64,000 nt of DNA from Crotalaria pallida (GCA_037953625.1 CM075650.1:117907706-117971705); one strand, 5' to 3'. Numbered from the stretch's first letter, positions 1 to 11,191 are shown. Numbers and translations are program-made. Notes: a model not told the origin generated them from the sequence alone.

Positions 1-560
1 TAGGGTAAATGGTGGGATTAGAATATGGTACAATTGAACTATGAATTAGAATTTAGGAATATGCAAGTTTCTATATGTAATTGTGGTTGCTTTAACAAAT
101 ACTGGGTTTAATGATGATGATGGTAGAATATGGCATGGCTTGAGGATTTACAATGAACTTAGTGATCAGGGAGTTGACTATGATATTAATTCTAGTGGTT
201 GGAATGGAAATGTAATGAACATGAGAAAATTGGGAATTTTGATGTTGGATGTAGATTAAACTCTGGTCTGAATGTCAATAATGAATGTAGCGATTAGGAA
301 GTTGATTATATCATTAATTTTAGTGTTTAGAATAGACTTGGAATGAATATGAATGATGAGGAAGAGTAAAATGCAGTTAACGGAAATATGAATGAAAATA
401 GTTGAATGGCAAAGAAATAAAGAAAAGGGATTGAGGGTTAGAGAAAAAGGTAATTAGATGTTATGACTGATTGATTATGACATCGAATATTATTATGACC
501 CTCCAAATGGAGAGGATTACATTTATGACCCTCCCTACGCGGAGTGGGAAGTTATATAAT

Positions 561-880
561 CATGACCCTCCGAAAGGAGTGGATATTGTTTTCATGACCC
601 TCCGAAAGGAGTGGATATTGTTTTCATGACCCTCCGAAAGGAGTGGATATTACTTTCATGACCCTCCGAAAGGAGTGGATATTACTTTCATGACCCTCCG
701 AAAGGAGTGGATATTATTTTCATGACCCTCCGAAAGGAGTGGATATTACTTTCATGACCCTCCGAAAGGAGTGGATATTATTTTCATGACCCTCCGAAAG
801 GAGTGGATATTACTTTCATGACCCTCCGAAAGGAGTGGATGTTATTTTCATGACCCTCCGAAAGGAGTGGATATTATTTT
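561..880 (+). repeat. 32-bp tandem repeat, 10 units, inside the 5' LTR
   Basis: Ten head-to-tail 32-bp units begin with CATGACCCTCCGAAAGGAGT. Units differ mainly in the tail (ATTGTTTT, ATTACTTT, ATTATTTT). Each unit contains the short dyad CTCC-GAAA-GGAG. The 3' LTR copy of the array has 11 units, which accounts exactly for the 32-bp length difference between the aligned LTR parts. Confidence 0.95.
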
Positions 881-1270
881 CATGAACCCTCATAGGAAGT
901 GAATTATATCAGGACCTCTATAGAAGAGTGGAATATTATATGGACAGAACCCTCCATTAGAGTGAGTATTAAATGAGAATAAGAGGATAGATAGACAAGT
1001 GTGTAAATGATAGAATGAAATGATAGAATTCAAGAAAGGTTGAGGAAAGAGTTGAAAGGAATAAGAAATGAATATGGTCAATAATGGGGTATTAAGGAAT
1101 CAAGGGAAATTGAAATAGAAAATATAACTCAAGTGATAACGGGTAGTAATCTCTTAGTTGTTATCTATGTTATTTTAGGATGTATTTTCTAAGTTTTGTG
1201 TAATGCTACCCTTCTTGATATATTTTTACAAGTGAAGAAGGAGCTTACACGAGCATGGCCGAGCAGGATC

Positions 1271-1291
1271 ACATTCCACAACGTGGAATGT
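1271..1291 (+). repeat. 9+9 bp inverted repeat conserved near the LTR 3' end
   Basis: ACATTCCAC, AAC, GTGGAATGT form a perfect 9-bp inverted repeat with a 3-bp loop, just after the block GCCGAGCAGG. The same module is at 6014-6034 in the partner LTR and, slightly diverged, at 26634-26654 in a different solo LTR, about 320-390 bp from the LTR end each time. Confidence 0.85.
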
Positions 1292-1661
1292 GAAAATAGT
1301 TGGGAAACTAATGGCGGTCAAGAGTCTTATTCTGGAAACATTAAATATCTTGTTGATGTAACTGAAACTAGTAGTTGTTTTTGTGGGAAAAACTAAAGTG
1401 TTTTAAGACTTGTGTATATGTTTATAAACTTGATGTAATGGTGCTAAGTCACACTGTTTATATTTTGCCCTGCTGGCAACTGAAATGATATGAATGAATA
1501 TTATGAACAGGTTGAAGGTGAAACAAATTTTTGGAAAGCTAAGAAAACAAAGGAAACTCCGTCCGATTGACGGGAGAGTTTTTATAAGTTAAAAAGAAAA
1601 TTTCAAATTCACTATTTTTAATAAGGGTGCTTAGGGTTAAATAATTAGGGCGTTACAGTTT

Positions 1662-1673
1662 TGGTATCAGAGC
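1662..1673 (+). other. Primer binding site, tRNA-Met (initiator) type
   Basis: TGGTATCAGAGC starts 4 bases after the 5' LTR end. It is complementary to the 3' end of plant initiator tRNA-Met and is the usual minus-strand primer site of plant chromoviruses. The same motif stands behind the other complete 5' LTR at 63059. Confidence 0.92.
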
Positions 1674-1834
1674 AGTTTCCCTCGGCCTTTGGAGTTATGA
1701 GCTACTCCAGTGATTACTCACCGAGCGAGTAATCGATAATTATAGTTTAGAGTCTAGAGTCTATTGATAGGATGTTTATACTGTTAACTATGCTATTAAG
1801 CATTAACTGTCGGCCTTGTGCATGACTAAACAGA

Positions 1835-2998
1835 ATGGCTGGTAGACGGATCGATAATGATGGGATCCGAGCTATTCTGGAGCAGATGGCTAAGATGCAA
1901 CAGGATCAGGGGAACAACATCGCAGCAGCAGCTGCAACAGCAGCAACAGCAACAGCGGCTGCAATGATTCCTCAACCCCCAGCTCCAGTGGCTATCGATT
2001 GGTTGGCGCGGTTCAGAAAGAACGATCCGCAGAAGTTCGAAGGTGGGTTCAATCCCGATGGGGCACAGCTATGGTTGCAAGAGATCGAGAAGATTCTCAA
2101 TACTATGGCACCACCGGAGGAACAGAAGGTTCTGCTAGCACAGTACATGCTGACTAATGAAGCGGAACATTGGTGGCAACAAATGCGGAGGGGTCTGGAG
2201 GCTAACAACCAGGCGATCACTTGGCAGTTGTTCAAGGACCGTTTTCTGGGCAAGTACTTTCCTGAAGATGTTCGAAGGGAGAAGGAGATAACTTTTCTGC
2301 AGCTCGTACAAGGGAATATGAGCGTCGGAGAATATGCTGCTAGGTTTGAGGACCTAATCCGTTATGCGGGAAGTTACAGGGATGCCGATGAAAGGACAAA
2401 GTGCATCAAGTTCGAGACCGGACTTCGTTCTGAGATCAAAATGGCTTTTGAGTATCAGAACATCTCCAACCTGTCTCAATTGATCAACATGACTAGCACT
2501 TATGAAAAGAGTAGGGAGCGCAGGGCAGAGGAGAAAAGAAACAAGAAGGTACATAAAGTTGGGGGTCCGACTCGGGGAAAAGGACCAATTCTGGAATCAA
2601 AACCTTATGCCCAGCACGACGTAGCTCCAGTAGCTCCCGGGGTTAAGAATAAGAATGAGAATACTATGGGAACCTATCCACTTTGCCCACATTGTGGAAA
2701 GAAGCATGAGGGAGAATGCTGGTATCGAAATCAAACCAGGGGGAATTTCACTTGTTTTCTGTGCGGACAACCAGGACATTTTGCTTCGACTTGTCCCACA
2801 AAGATTCCGAAGAAAGAAGTCAATGCTACAAAGGTGCAGCAAGCGGGAAAGGGTCAACCTGCTTCTAAGGGAAAACTGTACACCATGAACAGGGAGGAGG
2901 TCGATCTAGCTGACATAGTCGCATGTATAGATTGTTTAGTAATGCCCGTGCAGCATCCCATTAGTTTTAATATCACATCACTGGTTTTTCTTCCTTAG
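1835..2998 (+). CDS. Gag polyprotein of a Tekay-like Ty3/gypsy element (intact ORF)
   Basis: A 387-residue open frame begins 178 bp after the LTR. In order it shows a low-complexity Ala/Gln N-terminus (about residues 15-50), a retrotransposon gag core (about 55-225) with a PQKFEGG and WLQEIEKIL block typical of plant chromovirus Gag, a basic linker, and a CCHC zinc knuckle CFLCGQPGHFASTC near residue 310. Gag packages element RNA into cytoplasmic particles. After LYTMNREEVDLAD, where protease should follow in an autonomous element, the frame runs into about 25 unrelated residues and stops. No protease, reverse transcriptase, RNase H, integrase or chromodomain is present. The intact frame and near-identical LTRs suggest recent mobility with enzymes supplied by a relative. 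Confidence 0.9.
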   Translation: MAGRRIDNDGIRAILEQMAKMQQDQGNNIAAAAATAATATAAAMIPQPPAPVAIDWLARFRKNDPQKFEGGFNPDGAQLWLQEIEKILNTMAPPEEQKVLLAQYMLTNEAEHWWQQMRRGLEANNQAITWQLFKDRFLGKYFPEDVRREKEITFLQLVQGNMSVGEYAARFEDLIRYAGSYRDADERTKCIKFETGLRSEIKMAFEYQNISNLSQLINMTSTYEKSRERRAEEKRNKKVHKVGGPTRGKGPILESKPYAQHDVAPVAPGVKNKNENTMGTYPLCPHCGKKHEGECWYRNQTRGNFTCFLCGQPGHFASTCPTKIPKKEVNATKVQQAGKGQPASKGKLYTMNREEVDLADIVACIDCLVMPVQHPISFNITSLVFLP

Positions 2999-3535
2999 GA
3001 GTTATTTGAAAATATCATGTTCTTTAAAATAGAACCATCCTATGAACCTCTAGAACATCCGTCCAATCTATGCTTCTTGGTAGCATGGTAGAAACAATTA
3101 TAAGAAAATGTCAAGTTGTAGAATTCCATTCCAAACTAATCAAGCCCAGTGATAATATTGTTATTTAATACTATATAAGATTAGAATTGATCACTCTAAT
3201 TCTTGCATATGTTGAGTAATGATATTATCAGTAAGCCAACAATGGGATCACTATTAGTAGATGGAAAATTGAAACTGATCATTTTGATTTATCCACCTAC
3301 CAGTAGTTGATGTCATTGTTGAATCTCGTATCCAAGAGTGTACCAAACGAGCTTAGCATCGGAAGTTTTACTCTTTGTTTAGTTCGAAGCCCTAGTAGCA
3401 CGCAGAATCTAAGTGGGGGAGTGAAACCAAGAGGAAATAGTAGCACAACCAAAGAACCTTGCGATTGGGATGATTCTCCATTTGAAGGAATTGATCGGAA
3501 TTTCGGGGACGAAATTCTAATAAGTGGAGGAGAAT
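2999..3535 (+). other. Post-gag internal region and polypurine tract
   Basis: Where about 3.5 kb of pol would be expected there are only 537 bp without recognisable coding sequence. The last part reads GGAATTTCGGGGACGAAATT, then a purine-rich tract AAGTGGAGGAGAAT directly before the 3' LTR. This is the usual tail of Tekay-type elements and primes plus-strand synthesis, so both ends of the internal region are authentic and only pol is missing. Confidence 0.75.
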
Positions 3536-3894
3536 TGTAACATCCTAAACTTTATTTTAAATGAATTATTAAATAAAAACCTAAGAAAAATTGAAATGAT
3601 GACTTAACGAATTTTGGTAGATAGGTGAGTGGTGATTATAAGTCCTAGGGGTTGTATAGAAGGCAGTTGTGGCTTCGGGCAAAGTCGTATAAGCGAAATC
3701 GGGAGTTAAATCGGCGTTTTCGATGTTAGCAATCGACCGAAAAGAGAAAATTAGAAATTTATTATAGGATGCTACGAAAATAAATTCCACCGTTGGATAA
3801 GAATTTTATGGGGTGAAGAAGCTTGTCTAAAAATTTGGGCCCGATCCGACGGTTAACGAAAAAGTTACGGCGAATCGAAAGTTGGAAATTCTGA

Positions 3895-4150
3895 CCCACG
3901 CCCAGGCGCACCAGCCTGCGCCCAGGCGCGCACCACTATTCATTGGTGCTGAGCCAGGTAGTTTTGCGCTCAGGCGCGCGATAGTCCAGCCCAGGCGCAT
4001 CCCACGCATCAGGCGCACCAGATGGCGCACCATTTCCTCCTGACCGCACCAGATGCCCACACTCCCGCACCAGCTCACGCACCAGCCTCACGCACCCTGT
4101 CCCGCACCACGTCGCGCGCCCAGGCGTGCCAAGACCACGCCCAGGCGCGC
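3895..4150 (+). repeat. Array of GC-rich palindromic motifs (GCGCCCAGGCGC type)
   Basis: About ten variants of CACGCCCAGGCGCACC, GCGCCCAGGCGCGC and CAGGCGCACC lie in 250 bp, 360-615 bp into the LTR and upstream of the leader-like region. The core GCCCAGGC / GCGCC..GGCGC is palindromic apart from the centre. The same core is used by the Athila-like LTRs in this window (22080-22200, 34320-34430, 52860-52980), although these are different retrotransposon lineages. Confidence 0.8.
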
Positions 4151-5271
4151 ACCAACTTAAAAGCTGGTGCTGCAGATCAGACCAGCCAAAACGCACCACT
4201 CTTCCTCCTCCTTCTTCTTGGGCGATTTTGAGCCCCAAAACCCTAGCTTCTTCCACACCAAAAATCCACCCAAAAACACAACAAATCATCATCATATATT
4301 GGTTCCCCATCACTCATAACCACTCAAACTCCATCAATTTCTCATTTTTCCCTCTCTTCAATCATACCCATGAGTTAGGGTTCAAGAACACCAACACCCA
4401 ACCTTGATTCTCATCCTCCCAAGCTCAAAGTAAGTTAGATTCATGTTTTTCTCCTTATTTTATTCATGATACACGAATTTCCCACTCTCAATTCTAACTA
4501 TTTGTGTCTCCGGGGTTCCATAGCTCATTCTCTCTCCTCCAATTGAAGCTTGCTCTTTCTCTCTCTACACTAAGGCTTGGGAATCAACATTCTCTCTCTC
4601 ACCACCTTTATTTGAGGTAAGAAGGGAAGTGTTACCTCTACTTAGAGGGTATTTCCTAGCTTGTATATAGGGGGAATTAAGGGTAGGAATTAAAATAGAA
4701 AAGAGGAACCTTAGGGTAAATGATGGGATTAGAATATGGTACAATTGAACTTTGAATTAGAATTTAGGAATATGCAAGTTTCTATATGTAATTGTGGTTG
4801 CTTTAACAAATACTGGGTTTAATGATGATGATGGTAGAATATGGCATGGCTTGAGGATTTACAATGAACTTAGTGATCAGGGAGTTGACTATGATATTAA
4901 TTCTAGTGGTTGGAATGGAAATGTAATGAACATGAGAAAATTGGGAATTTTGATGTTGGATGTAGATTAAACTCTGGTCTGAATGTCAATAATGAATGTA
5001 GCGATTAGGAAGTTGATTATATCATTAATTTTAGTGTTTAGAATAGACTTGGAATGAATATGAATGATGAGGAAGAGTAAAATGCAGTTAACGGAAATAT
5101 GAATGAAAATAGTTGAATGGCAAAGAAATAAAGAAAAGGGATTGAGGGTTAGAGAAAAAGGTAATTAGATGTTATGACTGATTGATTATGACATCGAATA
5201 TTATTATGACCCTCCAAATGGAGAGGATTACATTTATGACCCTCCCTACGCGGAGTGGGAAGTTATATAAT

Positions 5272-5623
5272 CATGACCCTCCGAAAGGAGTGGATATTGT
5301 TTTCATGACCCTCCGAAAGGAGTGGATATTGTTTTCATGACCCTCCGAAAGGAGTGGATATTACTTTCATGACCCTCCGAAAGGAGTGGATATTACTTTC
5401 ATGACCCTCCGAAAGGAGTGGATGTTACTTTCATGACCCTCCGAAAGGAGTGGATGTTAGTTTCATGACCCTCCGAAAGGAGTGGATATTGTTTTCATGA
5501 CCCTCCGAAAGGAGTGGATATTGTTTTCATGACCCTCCGAAAGGAGTGGATATTACTTTCATGACCCTCCGAAAGGAGTGGATGTTATTTTCATGACCCT
5601 CCGAAAGGAGTGGATATTATTTT
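5272..5623 (+). repeat. 32-bp tandem repeat, 11 units, inside the 3' LTR
   Basis: This is the same 32-bp unit as at 561-880, with one extra copy. The array begins about 1.74 kb into the LTR. Two other Tekay-like LTRs here have unrelated minisatellites at a comparable place. Confidence 0.95.
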
Positions 5624-6899
5624 CATGAACCCTCATAGGAAGTGAATTATATCAGGACCTCTATAGAAGAGTGGAATATTATATGGACAGGACCCTCCAT
5701 TAGAGTGAGTATTAAATGAGAATAAGAGGATAGATAGACAAGTGTGTAAATGATAGAATGAAATGATAGAATTCAAGAAAGGTTGAGGAAAGAGTTGAAA
5801 GGAATAAGAAATGAATATGGTCAATAATGGGGTATTAATGAATCAAGGGAAATTGAAATAGAAAATATAACTCAAGTGATAACGGGTAGTAATCTCTTAG
5901 TTGTTCTCTATGTTATTTTAGGATGTATTTTCTAAGTTTTGTGTAATGCTACCCTTCTTGATATATTTTTACAGGTGAAGAAGGAGCTTACACGAGCATA
6001 GCCGAGCAGGATCACATTCCACAACGTGGAATGTGAAAATAGTTGGGAAACTAATGGCGGTCAAGAGTCTTATTCAGGAAACATTAAATATCTTGTTGAT
6101 GTAACTGAAACTAGTAGTTATTTTTGTGGGAAAAACTAAAGTGTTTTAAGACTTGTGTATATGTTTATAAACTTGATGTAATAGTGCTAAGTCACACTAT
6201 TTATGTTTTGCCCTGCTGGCAACTGAAATGATATGAATGAATATTATGAACAGGTTGAAGGTGAAACAAATTTTTGGAAAGCTAACAAAACAAAGGAAAC
6301 TCCGTCCGATTGACGGGAGAGTTTTTATAAGTTAAAAAGAAAATTTCAAATTCACTATTTTTAATAAGGGTGCTTAGGGTTAAATAATTAGGGTGTTACA
6401 TTAGGTATTGGTAAAGTGTCCTTTTAATAAATTTTGAATTAATTTGTTATTTGGATTATGTTTATCAAATTGTTAAAGGTTCGAGTGAAGCGAATTCGGA
6501 TTATCAGGATCATGTTTCCCTAGCTTCAAATCCAGGTGAGAGAGAAGCTTTCCTAAGACATAATGGCATCGTTGGTAGCATTAGGATGTTCTAGATCATC
6601 TCAAAGATCAGAACTCCGTAGTTATTTGTCTAAATACGTTACGGCAATTGTTTGTGTGTGTGTTTAGCCGATCTACGTTGAGACGATAACTTTTATTTGA
6701 ATGTTTGATATTGGTTATCGGTTGATATGATATGATCCGAGTTATTTATTTTGATATAATCATATAGCATGAATTTTATATGATGAGTATGTTACTGTAC
6801 TGATGTTATCCTGTGATAACTGATTACCTGTTGAAAAAAAATATTGGAGAAATGATTATCTGAAATATGCTGGAATTGTTAAGATTGTGTTAAGGCTTT

Positions 6900-7149
6900 A
6901 TGGTTTAAGGCAATGATTATTCTATGGACCCTCGGTGGTATAAGACCTTGGTTAAGGCAATATGGTTATAATGTAAGTATCTCGAATCGTGTAGTGTACA
7001 GTGAAGGTGTGCGGAGCACAAATGACTTTTGATGTATATCCCCAATGCACTGTCTGGTAGACGTGCTTGATTTCAAGTAGCTGGCCACGTGAATGACGTG
7101 ACGTGGTTGCGAGCATTGTGGAACCACTGTACTTAGGGAGGTGTTTGTT
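6900..7149 (+). repeat. 250-bp direct duplication, left copy
   Basis: This segment recurs at 11644-11894 with a single 1-base indel (CCAATGCACTG here, CCAATCGCACTG there). The two copies exactly bracket the truncated SIRE-like fragment. The last bases, TGTT, are shared with the LTR terminus of that fragment, so the junction is ambiguous by 4 bases. Confidence 0.95.
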
Positions 7150-7279
7150 GGAAACCAACAAGCGGCTCAATATAGTCTAGAAGGGGGGTGAATAGAATAT
7201 TGAAGCCTTATTACAGATTTTTCGTCCACCTAAGAGAATGGTTTTATGAAAATAAATTTTCTTAAAAATTCAAGTCAGA

Positions 7280-7467
7280 TTACTCGAGTAACTCAAGACT
7301 TCACTCGAGTAATACGCAAGCAAAAATAATTTCACTCGAGTATTCAGCAAATCACTCGAGTATTACGAAAGCTATTTTTAAATCACTCGAGTAACAGAAA
7401 ACCTACTCGAGTATTGTTCATAAACTGAAAGCAGATTACTCGAGTGACAAGAACTTTACTCGAGTAA
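7280..7467 (-). repeat. Palindrome array TTACTCGAGTAA, cluster 1 (8 sites)
   Basis: Eight sites with the invariant core ACTCGAGT start at 7280, 7301, 7332, 7352, 7383, 7403, 7436 and 7456. The first and last are perfect 12-bp palindromes; the others carry TCAC or CTAC on the left arm or GTAT or GTGA on the right. Spacing is irregular (20-33 bp), so this is not a simple tandem repeat. Confidence 0.93.
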
Positions 7468-8255
7468 ACTGGGTAAAATTCAATTAAAACTCATTTTTCA
7501 ATGGAGTTCTTCAAGAATAACAATGCTATGATGATTCAACAAATTATGAATGATTAATATGAACAATTTCAAGTAATATTAACATGCAATTTTAGATCAA
7601 TTGAGTAGAATTAAGAAAACCCCAATTCTAACCTAAAAATGCAATTGTTAATGAATTAATGCAATACAAGGAATGAAAATAAAAGAGACACAAGGATTTA
7701 TCCTGGTTCACTTTCACCCACTTGAAAGCTACTCCAGTCCCCTCTTGAATCAAGAGAGATTCTTCACTAGAAATCTTCAAATGTAGATTTTACAATGTTT
7801 TAAGATGCAACTAGATTCTTAGTTCTCCTATCTTAAAACCCAACTCAAAGTGTGTACCAAACACTTTGATCTAATCTACCCCTTTTGAGAATTCTAGATT
7901 TCCTTGCTAATTGATTGAAGATGCTTCCAACCAATCCTCTTTTCTTGCTTTGATTTGATCCTCAAAGTCTTCCTTGTGAGATTCTTCACTTGTGTTGAAA
8001 CTTCAATGATGCAATCACAAATTGCAAATCTTCAACAACCACTAAGAACAAAAATTATGATCTCAAGAATATTTGAACAATGAGAGAAATAGAGTGAAGA
8101 ATGAAAAGTTCTTTGTTGAATCTTGATAGCTCTTGAAAGATGTAAAATAGCTCTTGAATTGCTCTTGAAAGTGTATAGAAAATTGTAAGAATGAATGTGT
8201 ATCTTATGTGAAAGAGAAAATTAAGTCCTTTTAAAATTTTCAAATACTGATTGAA

Positions 8256-8415
8256 TTACTCGAGTAAACCATATAACATTACTCGATTAAAACATGTCAG
8301 ATTAACTTACTCGAGTGATGTGTAAACCATTACTCGATTAACCTGTCATGACATAAATTACTCGAGTGACCCAATACTCATTACTCGAGTGACCCAATAC
8401 TCATTACTCGAGTGA
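8256..8415 (-). repeat. Palindrome array TTACTCGAGTAA, cluster 2 (7 sites)
   Basis: Seven sites start at 8256, 8279, 8307, 8330, 8358, 8381 and 8404, alternately about 23 and 28 bp apart. Two read TTACTCGATTAA. On the minus strand the cluster lies 295-455 bp from the LTR start, with an AT-rich TATA-like stretch (complement of about 8230) just downstream, the position expected of an upstream promoter element. Confidence 0.92.
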
Positions 8416-8710
8416 ACTGATCAGAATCTGAATAAAAACAAGGTTTTTCTAAAAGGATTTTCACAAAACTTTTAATAGAGCTATTTAATCAAGATTTAAA
8501 GTATCTTCACTCTTAATCAAACATTATTTAAATATTCTTAAAATCACCTAAGCTACCCACACCAATGAGATGCATTGCATAAAAATAAAGATTACATTGA
8601 AATAGAATTAATAAAAATCCTAATTCTAATCTTCATGTGGTGTAGCTTGCTTGTTGCCAATGTTGTTGCTTGGAGAGAGATTGTTAGCATCAAAACATGA
8701 GAATCCTACA

Positions 8711-8724
8711 AACTCCCCCTTTTT
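8711..8724 (-). other. Polypurine tract of the SIRE-like element
   Basis: The minus strand reads AAAAGGGGGAGTT immediately before the 3' LTR, preceded by TCATCATC. This is the hallmark plus-strand primer of SIRE/Maximus elements. Confidence 0.85.
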
Positions 8725-9234
8725 GATGATGACAAACCTCCTTTTCAGTTAAGCACTAAGTTTTAACATACTCCCCCTAAATGTAAAACACCTAGGAAAA
8801 ATATAATAAAACTTAACCTACAAGAACAACATCAACAAAATATTCTCCCCCTTTTGGCATCATTAAAAAGATAAGAAAGTTGAGAAAAGTCCTTTGCCAA
8901 AAGTTGAAGGTAAGTAGTTCACAATGGTATAAAAAAATATAACAATAAAGACAATACCAAAATAAACCACAATAGTGCCACAACGAATATAGCACCATAA
9001 TCCATAATATCAGAGTATCACACTAAGCAGCAAATCATAGTGTAAAGCAAAAAGACATCAACCATAGCAAATAAGCAAACGAAACTAACCAAACTAGACC
9101 ATACACAAGGTCCTAAAACATAGTAGCAACAGAGTCATAAACATGAAACAGAAACATAAACATAACATAGTCAGAAATATGCATATGAAACATGAAACAG
9201 AAATCAACATCAAACATCATCAGCATCCACAGGT

Positions 9235-10431
9235 CTAGGAATCAGGTGGAGGAGGAGGGAAATGGTGAGAAAATAGGCCAGAGATATAATCCATTAAACG
9301 ATGCTCCATGGCAATATTCTTCACATCCTGTCTCATCTCCAACTGAGCGAATTGAGCATTGATGTGCTCAACCAATGACTCATGAGCAGCCTGTGCATCA
9401 AATGGAGTACCAAGATTGTCCAAATTGATATAGTCCTCAATGCGATCGGTATCCATCGGATCAGTAGAAGAAGGAGGAGCAGAAGAAGATGCACCAGCCC
9501 TATCACCAAGTAAAGTCCTTTTCCTAGAACCTGAAGCTCTTGCAGTCTTTGCAGCTTCAGCCATTTCCTTAATCTGTGATTTCCATAACCAAGTGCGACT
9601 TTCCCTATGCCAAGCAATTTTCATATAACTAATGTGTGAATCATTAAGACACCAGTTATTTTTCTTTTCCGTTACAGCTGGCTCATCATCAGGGATTGGA
9701 ACACGATAATACCTCATGATCTTGGTAACATGCATAGGATATGGCAAGAATTGGGTAGGAGGAGATTGAGCAGCAGCTTCCATACGAGCTAAAAACATTT
9801 TATTCCAATTCATCTCATATCTCTTTTTGATCCCATGAAACAAAATAAGATCATCATCTCCCAATTGCGCATAATTTTGATTGCATTTTGGAATCAAACA
9901 ATAAGAAACAATGTACATGAGCACTCTATCCACAGCATGCAAAGGCGATACAGTTCTAGTAGTCCTATCACTCCAAGATTCACCAGTACGCAACAAATCA
10001 GTATAAATATTATTAGTATCCACATCCAAATCCAGACAGTCATCATCACCAATAAAAGTTCCCTTGTTTTCTAAACCAAACAACATTGTCAAATCTTCAG
10101 GCTTTATAACAAAATGATGTCCTCTAACCATTGTTTGATACTCACCATCTAGCTTAGTAAAATTCTGATAAAATTGTCTGACAAGCCTAGGGTAATAATG
10201 AGTCTCAAATTCTATAAACTTCTTCAAATTCTGAAATTCTAAATCCTCTACAAATGGAAATTGCTCCTTATGCAACCAAGCAAACTTAACATACCGTGTA
10301 AGACCAAAAGAGCGATTGATAAATGTCGGTTCCCGCAAGTCTCGGTTGATTCCAGAAAACCAGGGGTCGTTACGGCTTGCTCCTTGCTTTGCTTTCTTTC
10401 TAGGAGGTTGAGATTGTGAGGAAGAAGCCAT
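9235..10431 (-). CDS. Env-like ORF of the SIRE-like element (putative plant transposon protein)
   Basis: The 398-residue frame starts MASSSQSQPPRKKAKQGAS at 10431; the open frame extends upstream to 10647, but that part is low-complexity and the Met at 10431 begins the typical basic, Lys/Arg-rich N-terminus. A conserved globular core follows (about residues 20-270, with ITRYVKFAWL-like and FIEFETHYYPRLVRQFY-like blocks), then a Ser/Pro-rich C-terminus. This type of ORF sits between RNase H and the 3' LTR in SIRE and related elements and is often called env-like. I see no clear signal peptide or membrane anchor, so an envelope role is doubtful and its function unknown. The frame is intact although the element is truncated. 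Confidence 0.8.
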   Translation of the reverse strand: MASSSQSQPPRKKAKQGASRNDPWFSGINRDLREPTFINRSFGLTRYVKFAWLHKEQFPFVEDLEFQNLKKFIEFETHYYPRLVRQFYQNFTKLDGEYQTMVRGHHFVIKPEDLTMLFGLENKGTFIGDDDCLDLDVDTNNIYTDLLRTGESWSDRTTRTVSPLHAVDRVLMYIVSYCLIPKCNQNYAQLGDDDLILFHGIKKRYEMNWNKMFLARMEAAAQSPPTQFLPYPMHVTKIMRYYRVPIPDDEPAVTEKKNNWCLNDSHISYMKIAWHRESRTWLWKSQIKEMAEAAKTARASGSRKRTLLGDRAGASSSAPPSSTDPMDTDRIEDYINLDNLGTPFDAQAAHESLVEHINAQFAQLEMRQDVKNIAMEHRLMDYISGLFSHHFPPPPPDS

Positions 10432-10711
10432 TGATTCAGAAAGTGCAGATTCAGTTTTGGGGTTAGGGTTTTGGTTTAGGAATTTTCGGATTTTGGATAT
10501 AATTGGTGAAAATGATGAATGAAATGAGTAGAAATGATGATATAATGATGAAATATGGAAGAAATTTGTATGATTTGAGAAGTTTTGTGGCTGAAAATGA
10601 TGATTTGATGAAGAACCGTATGAGAGAGAAGAGAGAAATACGAACAAGAGAGAGAAAGAAACGTGAAAAATGATGCAGTTTTCAACAGTTCAGTTTTTAA
10701 AATCACGTAAG

Positions 10712-10940
10712 TTACTCGAGTGATGTTCATGCATTACTCGAGTGATTCGAGCAGTAATCGAGTGAAAAGAAATATTACTCGAGTATGCCGAAGATTAAAA
10801 AAATTTTACTCGAGTGATGGATGAACTAATCGAGTGATACGAAAGTCATTTTAAAATTAATCGAGTGACAAACAGAATTACTCCAGTAATACGAAAGAGA
10901 ATTTAAAATTACTCGAGTGAAATATTTGTTACTCGAGTGA
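10712..10940 (-). repeat. Palindrome array TTACTCGAGTGA upstream of the env-like ORF (about 10 sites)
   Basis: Sites start at 10712, 10734, 10754, 10775, 10806, 10826, 10857, 10878 (degenerate), 10909 and 10929. They carry the same ACTCGAGT core as the LTR clusters, with some AATCGAGT variants. On the minus strand the array ends about 280 bp before the ATG of the env-like ORF and is followed by a TC-rich leader-like stretch, so it occupies a promoter-like position inside the element. Confidence 0.92.
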
Positions 10941-11191
10941 ACTGTCCAGAATTTTAAAAATTTCAAATTTTTCATGCAAAAACATTTTTCATACACAAAC
11001 ACATAGAAACACTTAGCATTTAGCAAGTAACACACATACAAATAAAGCAATTAACATATTATAGAAAACATACACACATAACTACATATCACAAAAAAAA
11101 AATAAGAAACACTTTAATAAGATACAACAACTCAAAATACAAATCACATTGAAATAGGCTTGAAGGTGATTTCGAAAAGCATCAAATACAA

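Larger units (their letters stand above)
1..1657 (+). mobile_element. 5' LTR (3' part) of a gag-only Tekay-like retrotransposon
   Basis: This stretch is repeated almost base for base at 4712-6400, and together the copies are the LTRs of one element. The copy here ends in CGTTACA at 1657 and is followed at once by a tRNA-Met primer site, so it is the 5' LTR. By comparison with the complete 3' LTR (2865 bp), about 1.18 kb of it lies left of the window. By eye the copies differ at roughly 14 positions plus one 32-bp repeat unit, so the insertion is young. Assignment to Tekay/Del (Ty3/gypsy) rests on the TGTAACATCC start of the partner copy, the LTR length and the gag type. Confidence 0.9.
3536..6400 (+). 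mobile_element. 3' LTR of the gag-only Tekay-like element (complete, 2865 bp)
   Basis: The LTR starts TGTAACATCC after the polypurine tract and ends GGTGTTACA. From 4712 on it matches the copy at the window start. It contains GC-rich dyads of the GCGCCCAGGCGCG type (3895-4150), a leader-like pyrimidine-rich stretch (4200-4620), an 11-unit 32-bp repeat (5272-5623), and the ACATTCCAC...GTGGAATGT inverted repeat at 6014-6034. Flanking bases are TTAGG. The matching TSD would be left of the window. Sequence resuming at 6401 belongs to another Tekay-like LTR. Confidence 0.93.
7146..8710 (-). mobile_element. 3' LTR of the SIRE-like fragment (1565 bp)
   Basis: On the minus strand the LTR starts TGTAGGATTCTCATG after the polypurine tract and ends GGTTTCCAACA. 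On the plus strand it reads TGTTGGAAACCAACAAGCGG at 7146. A related terminus is found at 50368 and, more diverged, at 30091. It carries two clusters of the palindrome TTACTCGAGTAA, one 295-455 bp from its start and one near its end. Confidence 0.88.

Noticed and set aside
561..880. Regular 32-bp repeats reminiscent of a CRISPR array
   Set aside because: Units are head-to-tail without unique spacers, lie inside both LTRs of a plant retrotransposon, and no cas gene exists.
890..1081. 63-residue minus-strand frame, also at 5633-5824
   Set aside because: Present twice only because it lies in both LTRs; low-complexity Phe/Ser/His content, no support as a gene.
1662..1673. tRNA-Met-like sequence as a possible tRNA gene
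   Set aside because: Only the 12 bases complementary to the tRNA 3' end are present, at the primer-site position of an LTR element; no cloverleaf follows. The same holds for 63059.
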